Source: Bacteroidota bacterium
GTDB lineage: Bacteria; Bacteroidota; Bacteroidia; Bacteroidales; Lentimicrobiaceae
Assembly: GCA_023428585.1 (NCBI GenBank)
Contig: JAEYXG010000271.1
Location: forward strand, 1-9,493
Length of the DNA stretch: 9,493 nt
Reading direction: 5' to 3'
Shown in pieces: positions 6,104 to 9,493 of the stretch (the first letter of the stretch is position 1; each line of letters begins with the position of its first letter). The position numbers were made by a program, and so were the translations under genes. The notes below the pieces were generated by a model that was not told the origin of the DNA, made no database searches, and saw only the letters and a list, made by a program, of their open reading frames with translations.

Positions 6104-7543
6104 TCAATTAATTAGAGGATTTTCAGAATACTTTCTTTCTAATATTCCCTTCATTTGATCGGTTAGAATACGTTTGGCAATGATCTTTTTATTTTCATCC
6201 AGCATATACATCACAGGCGAACTATGCACATCATAGAGTTCCCTGAAATCGGGTGTCATACTATAGTAACCATTCACGTTTATCCAACTCGTTTTATTTT
6301 TCTGAATGTACTGTCTCATATCTTTCCATGAGGTATCCATACATACGGCATATACATTAAAATCGTATTTATCCTTGAATTCATCAAAGAATGTTCGTAG
6401 GAGAGGGGTTTCTTTCTTGCAATGACTGCATTCAGGATCCCAGAAGTAAATAATTGTGTATTTGTTTTTGATCGCATGCAGTGACACCGGCTTTTGGAGT
6501 GTATCAAGCAGAATCATCTCAGGTGCAATTTTTCCTATCAGTATAGGTCGGAGGGTATTGGCTCTTTTCAGAAGGTTTTGCTTGACTGTTTGATTCATCC
6601 ACGAAATTCTGGTATCATTATAATAGGTGTCAGCTATATGAACGAAGATGGCATCGTGCCCCATGATTTCTGAACTCTCGAATTTCACAGTCAGATACCA
6701 TATCAGATATTTGAAGGATTCATAGTTATTAGCTGTCAAGCGAATAAGCCTATCAATTGCCACGATGATGGAGTCAGGGGAGGGAGGTGTAAGTTTTGTC
6801 AGGTATTGCTCAACTTTGCTGTGTATTATTGGGGTTCTTATTACCCGGTCGTCTGATAAGTCAATATTGTCCCAAAAGTGACTTTTGTATTGATGAAATG
6901 CAAATATTGAGTCCGGCCTGCCATTTGAGAGTATCGGATTTTCAGGTAATTCAGGCTCCTGAAGCGCATTGAGGAATACTGAAATGAATTTCCCGCTATT
7001 ATCTGCAATCACACCAAATATATAACTCTCAACTTCATTATTCAGGTTATCAATTTGTTTTTTCAAAAGATTCAAACTGTCAGCACTGATTTGTGGATTT
7101 CTTGCGTTTGTCTGCAATTGTGACATCTTCTTCTGTCTTGAAGCTAGGAAATTTATATAATTGAAGAGTATACTATTTTCATCTTCAGGTTTACTTTTCA
7201 AGCTTGCGGGTAATTTATTCTTGTCACCTGTTATTGAAATATGTTGTTTACCTGAGATGATGAAATCAAATATTTTTGTTTTATTGGATCCGGCAATAAT
7301 ATACATCCCTTCGGGAAGCAATGAATCGCCTGTAAAATGGTAAGTAAATTGCTTGTCAGCATAGGCCGTATCAACAATGAACTGTTTATCGCCAATATAA
7401 CTGGCCATTATAAGAAGGCTGTCATTCAATCCTTCCAGTTTAACATTAATCCTATACTTATCCTGTCCATATGAAATGGATGATATTGAGGTTAAAATCA
7501 GTGTAATAAGAGCTATTTTGAGCAACTTCATGCCTGTTTTCAT
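6104..7543 (-). CDS. Periplasmic TlpA-like thiol-disulfide protein with DUF4369-type N-terminus
   Basis: 479 residues. Signal peptide at 1-26 (hydrophobic 7-21, probable cleavage SYG-Q), no lipobox cysteine, hence periplasmic. Residues about 28-110 resemble the beta-rich DUF4369 domain; about 120-330 is a helical middle region (like DUF5106, less certain); about 338-470 is a thioredoxin fold of the TlpA/AhpC class with IAPEMILLDTLQKPVSL, active site WDPECSHC (Cys372, Cys375) and cis-proline Pro443 (SSPVMYML). The CxxC points to redox activity toward periplasmic protein disulfides, perhaps reductive. An in-frame ATG at 7531 (MKLLKIALITL) gives a more canonical signal peptide and fits the candidate promoter at 7550-7557, whose start would fall at or next to the 7543 ATG; the true start may therefore be 7531. 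Downstream partner: the TonB-domain gene 30 nt away. Substrate unknown. Confidence 0.88.
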   Translation of the reverse strand: MKTGMKLLKIALITLILTSISSISYGQDKYRINVKLEGLNDSLLIMASYIGDKQFIVDTAYADKQFTYHFTGDSLLPEGMYIIAGSNKTKIFDFIISGKQHISITGDKNKLPASLKSKPEDENSILFNYINFLASRQKKMSQLQTNARNPQISADSLNLLKKQIDNLNNEVESYIFGVIADNSGKFISVFLNALQEPELPENPILSNGRPDSIFAFHQYKSHFWDNIDLSDDRVIRTPIIHSKVEQYLTKLTPPSPDSIIVAIDRLIRLTANNYESFKYLIWYLTVKFESSEIMGHDAIFVHIADTYYNDTRISWMNQTVKQNLLKRANTLRPILIGKIAPEMILLDTLQKPVSLHAIKNKYTIIYFWDPECSHCKKETPLLRTFFDEFKDKYDFNVYAVCMDTSWKDMRQYIQKNKTSWINVNGYYSMTPDFRELYDVHSSPVMYMLDENKKIIAKRILTDQMKGILERKYSENPLIN

Positions 7544-7549
7544 TTAGCA

Positions 7550-7557
7550 CAAACTTA
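7550..7557 (-). promoter_or_regulatory. Candidate -7 element for the TlpA-like gene
   Basis: TAAGTTTG on the - strand matches TAnnTTTG exactly. A TTTG lies 23 nt upstream, slightly farther than usual for a -33 element. Transcription would begin at about 7544, leaving almost no leader before the 7543 ATG and about 12 nt before the 7531 ATG. Confidence 0.4.
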
Positions 7558-7580
7558 CATAATATTTATCATTCGTTAAG

Positions 7581-7610
7581 CAAATTTCAACCATTTTAGG
7601 TGGAAACTTG
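7581..7610. repeat. Imperfect 12-bp inverted repeat in the divergent intergenic region
   Basis: CAAATTTCAACC (7581-7592) and GGTGGAAACTTG (7599-7610) pair at 10 of 12 positions around a 6-nt ATTTTA centre. It sits between the divergent TlpA-like gene and the coiled-coil gene, about 24 bp upstream of the candidate -7 element of the former, so it overlaps the expected -33 region and could be an operator. No regulator is known. Confidence 0.4.
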
Positions 7611-7711
7611 TACTGCGTCATTTATTCGTATTTAACTTAAAATCTACAAATGATTCTGGAAAAAGAGATCAGAAACCACCATATATAAAACGGATTTTGA
7701 AGAAACTTTAT

Positions 7712-7719
7712 TATTTTTG
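7712..7719 (+). promoter_or_regulatory. Candidate -7 element for the coiled-coil membrane protein gene
   Basis: TATTTTTG matches TAnnTTTG, 16 nt before the ATG at 7736, implying a leader of only about 10 nt. No convincing -33 element at the right distance (the TTTTG at 7695-7699 is too close). The sequence is T-rich, so a chance match is possible. Confidence 0.35.
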
Positions 7720-7735
7720 TTGAAAACCCCTGATT

Positions 7736-8563
7736 ATGAAGATCATTATTTCATTATTCCTTATTCTGTTCTGGTTGAACACATCGGCTGATAATAGCGG
7801 AATCCGTCGTCTTTTGAATGAGCGGGAAAATCAATCAATTAAATATCAATCGGTGGTTGACTCAGTTATTCCTGGAAGGTTAACGAAGATGTATATCCTT
7901 AATAATCACCTCCAGAATATCGTATCCAAAGATGATAGTATTATTCTGAATACTTATTTATTGTTGGAAAATGAAGCCAGGATCAATGATTCAATAAACA
8001 AATTGATTCAACATAATGCATTGCTTTCATTTGACAAGGAGAGATTGCAGGAGCGAGCTAAAAATGACATGAAGATGCTTCTTATTCTTAAGATAGCCGT
8101 TGCATTTCTTTTGTTCACAATCCTGGTTCTGATCTATTTCATTAGTGTAAGGTTGAACAAAAGAAGGTCAGAAAAAGAAGTGAAATTTGGCTTGTTGAGC
8201 GGCTTGGAAAACGAGAACGTCAATCTTAGAGAAGAATTGGAACGTGTTAAGTCACGGGAACTGAATCTTAAGGAGGAATTGGATAGAACACTTCAACTTC
8301 AACAGGATAAGTATGCATTGCTTAATGAAAAATACAATCAATTGTTTGCTGAGAACAATAAGTTGAAACAGTCAACTGAACGCCAGACGCTGGTTGATGA
8401 TAGGGAAGCCAATGAATTGATCGATCTCCTTAAAATTGAAAATAATAATCTGACTATAAAGCTTAATGGGATGCAGCAGGAATTGAATGAAGCAAAATCC
8501 CGAAATCAGTCAATAATGAAGAAGATTGAAAAGCTGATAACCGATCTTTCAGGTGTTGGGTGA
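7736..8563 (+). CDS. Unrecognised membrane protein with long cytoplasmic coiled coil
   Basis: 275 residues; I do not recognise the family. Hydrophobic signal at about 3-14 with likely cleavage after NTSA (18); a periplasmic part of ~95 residues, largely helical (LLLENEARINDSINKLIQ); one membrane helix at about 114-138; a positive stop NKRRSEK; then a cytoplasmic coiled coil (about 152-268) rich in Leu, Glu, Lys and Gln, with an imperfect internal repeat (LREELERV / LKEELDRT). No catalytic or DNA-binding domain is visible. The layout resembles the stalk of Bacteroidota sensor proteins (periplasmic helices, membrane helix, signalling coiled coil) but without sensor repeats or an output domain; a scaffold or partner of another protein is possible. 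Divergent from the TlpA-like gene with a 192-nt intergenic region; convergent with the barrel gene. The ATG at 7736 directly starts the signal peptide. Confidence 0.85.
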   Translation: MKIIISLFLILFWLNTSADNSGIRRLLNERENQSIKYQSVVDSVIPGRLTKMYILNNHLQNIVSKDDSIILNTYLLLENEARINDSINKLIQHNALLSFDKERLQERAKNDMKMLLILKIAVAFLLFTILVLIYFISVRLNKRRSEKEVKFGLLSGLENENVNLREELERVKSRELNLKEELDRTLQLQQDKYALLNEKYNQLFAENNKLKQSTERQTLVDDREANELIDLLKIENNNLTIKLNGMQQELNEAKSRNQSIMKKIEKLITDLSGVG

Positions 8564-8629
8564 TATAAGGTTACCCGACCTGCCACTTATGTTCATTTCG
8601 GGGAATTATTAGTCTTTTTGCTTGGCTTG

Positions 8630-8649
8630 CAATGTTCTATAGAGCATTG
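8630..8649 (+). terminator. Weak hairpin after the coiled-coil gene
   Basis: A near-perfect 20-bp palindrome, CAATGTTCTATAGAGCATTG, can form an 8-bp stem (one G-U in + strand RNA) with a UAUA loop, followed by TTTAATAAT. The weak T-tract and the 66-nt distance from the stop codon make termination only possible. The rest of the 168-nt gap between the convergent genes shows nothing recognisable. Confidence 0.3.
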
Positions 8650-8731
8650 TTTAATAATAGCACCAGGAGCATATGGCAGGCTGTGTTTTCCAATTCCCTA
8701 TAGTACTTATTGACTGGGACACTGCCAAGTG

Positions 8732-9493
8732 CTAATTGAATGGTATACAGGCTTGATAAACTCCTCTGTTCCTGCGTTTAGAAGCATTCTGCTTTGCTTC
8801 ACATGGTAAGGAATAATTGTGATAGTTTCCCTTGGAATTGATGGTGTAATTTAATCCCAAGGCAATAATCGAGTAGTAGTCATTTATACCTGTGCTGCCA
8901 ATATGAGCATCTATTAAGTCACTTCCTGCCGACATATATGTCATTTTGGCTGTGGCATTCAGTTTGTCAGTTATTTTATAATTTAGCCCAACACCTGCTT
9001 TTAAAACAATAGAGCTTGAAGTGCTTTCAGTGTTAAAAAAACCAATGTGAATTTCATCCAGTAAGGCATTGTCTGTAATCTGCCGCTTTATAGCATGTGA
9101 TTGAAAAGAACCAATACCTCCAATGGTGTATATGTCAAGTGGCGAGTAACTGTTAGGGAAAAGAATTCTCGATATATTTATCTCTGCCAGCATGCTTATC
9201 TCACTAAATTTATTCGTAAAGTACATTTGAAATGTTTCGTTGCTGCCTTTCAGTTTACCGGTATAATATCCCAGATTTACTGTCAATACACGACTTATTT
9301 GCTTCCCTATAGAAATCCCAACACCAAGATCACTTTCCCGGGTTAGCTTCTTGATTGGATTGGTATCGTATATGCTAAGATCTCCATAAAAGGAATTGAC
9401 CCCTGCATTGATGCCAACCAGCCAATTATCATTAATGCTGAATGTTTGAGTATAACCGTTATTGGCAAAGTTTAGTATTAATAGAAATAATAC
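8732..9493 (-). CDS. Outer-membrane beta-barrel protein, 5'-truncated by window edge
   Basis: The frame is open to the right edge: 253 residues are visible, and a TTG at 9286 is only an internal codon. The first visible residues (VLFLLILNFANNGYTQ) are the end of a signal peptide, so only a few N-terminal residues are missing. Then come alternating amphipathic strands typical of small Bacteroidota barrels: NWLVGINAGVNSFYGDL, DLGVGISIGKQI, LTVNLGYYTGKL, IVLKAGVGLNYKI, LNATAKMTYMSAG, and YYSIIALGLNYTI near residue 218. The GDL box after the first strand recalls barrels that precede OmpA-like domains, but no OmpA domain follows. The last 35 residues (219-253, bases 8732-8839) are basic, contain two cysteines and do not look like barrel sequence. 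Ligand or function unknown; likely structural or porin-like. Confidence 0.8.
   Translation of the reverse strand, partial: VLFLLILNFANNGYTQTFSINDNWLVGINAGVNSFYGDLSIYDTNPIKKLTRESDLGVGISIGKQISRVLTVNLGYYTGKLKGSNETFQMYFTNKFSEISMLAEINISRILFPNSYSPLDIYTIGGIGSFQSHAIKRQITDNALLDEIHIGFFNTESTSSSIVLKAGVGLNYKITDKLNATAKMTYMSAGSDLIDAHIGSTGINDYYSIIALGLNYTINSKGNYHNYSLPCEAKQNASKRRNRGVYQACIPFN

Noticed and set aside
9284..9286. TTG at 9286 as start of the barrel gene
   Set aside because: The frame continues upstream with barrel strands and a signal peptide to the window edge.
8732..9346. Small + strand frame (9101-9346) opposite the barrel gene
   Set aside because: Antisense to a well-supported signal-peptide and barrel sequence; no independent evidence.

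Overview
The window looks like a chromosomal piece of a member of the Bacteroidota, possibly Bacteroidales-like; the order is uncertain. Evidence: low G+C; almost no Shine-Dalgarno sequences; promoter elements of the Bacteroidota type (TAnnTTTG); and gene families typical of the phylum, namely an M56 peptidase carrying TonB C-terminal domains, a TlpA-like protein with a DUF4369-type N-terminus, and a small outer-membrane barrel.

Left part (1-3025, + strand): the conserved translation operon thrS (5' end cut by the window edge), infC, rpmI, rplT. It closes with a 12-bp GNRA-loop terminator that probably serves both strands. infC most likely starts at a rare ATA codon behind an unusually strong Shine-Dalgarno, 13 codons upstream of the first ATG.

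Middle part (3063-7543, - strand): two transcription units. The downstream one is blaI plus an M56 (BlaR1/MecR1-type) membrane peptidase whose periplasmic C-terminus carries two TonB C-terminal domains in tandem instead of a penicillin-binding sensor. In front of blaI a Bacteroidota-type promoter is visible with one inverted-repeat operator filling its spacer and a second identical-arm operator just downstream of the expected start, a textbook arrangement for autorepression. The upstream unit encodes a periplasmic TlpA-like thiol-disulfide protein and a short exported protein with a third TonB C-terminal domain. A working model (inference): BlaI represses blaI-M56, the M56 protease senses an envelope signal through its periplasmic TonB-like domains and relieves repression by cleaving BlaI.

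Right part (7544-9493): a divergent intergenic region with candidate promoters and an imperfect inverted repeat. Then comes an unrecognised + strand protein (signal peptide, periplasmic helices, one membrane helix, long cytoplasmic coiled coil). Converging on it is an outer-membrane beta-barrel gene on the - strand, cut by the right edge, whose last 35 residues do not look like barrel sequence. No tRNA, rRNA, CRISPR array, or transposase gene was seen.
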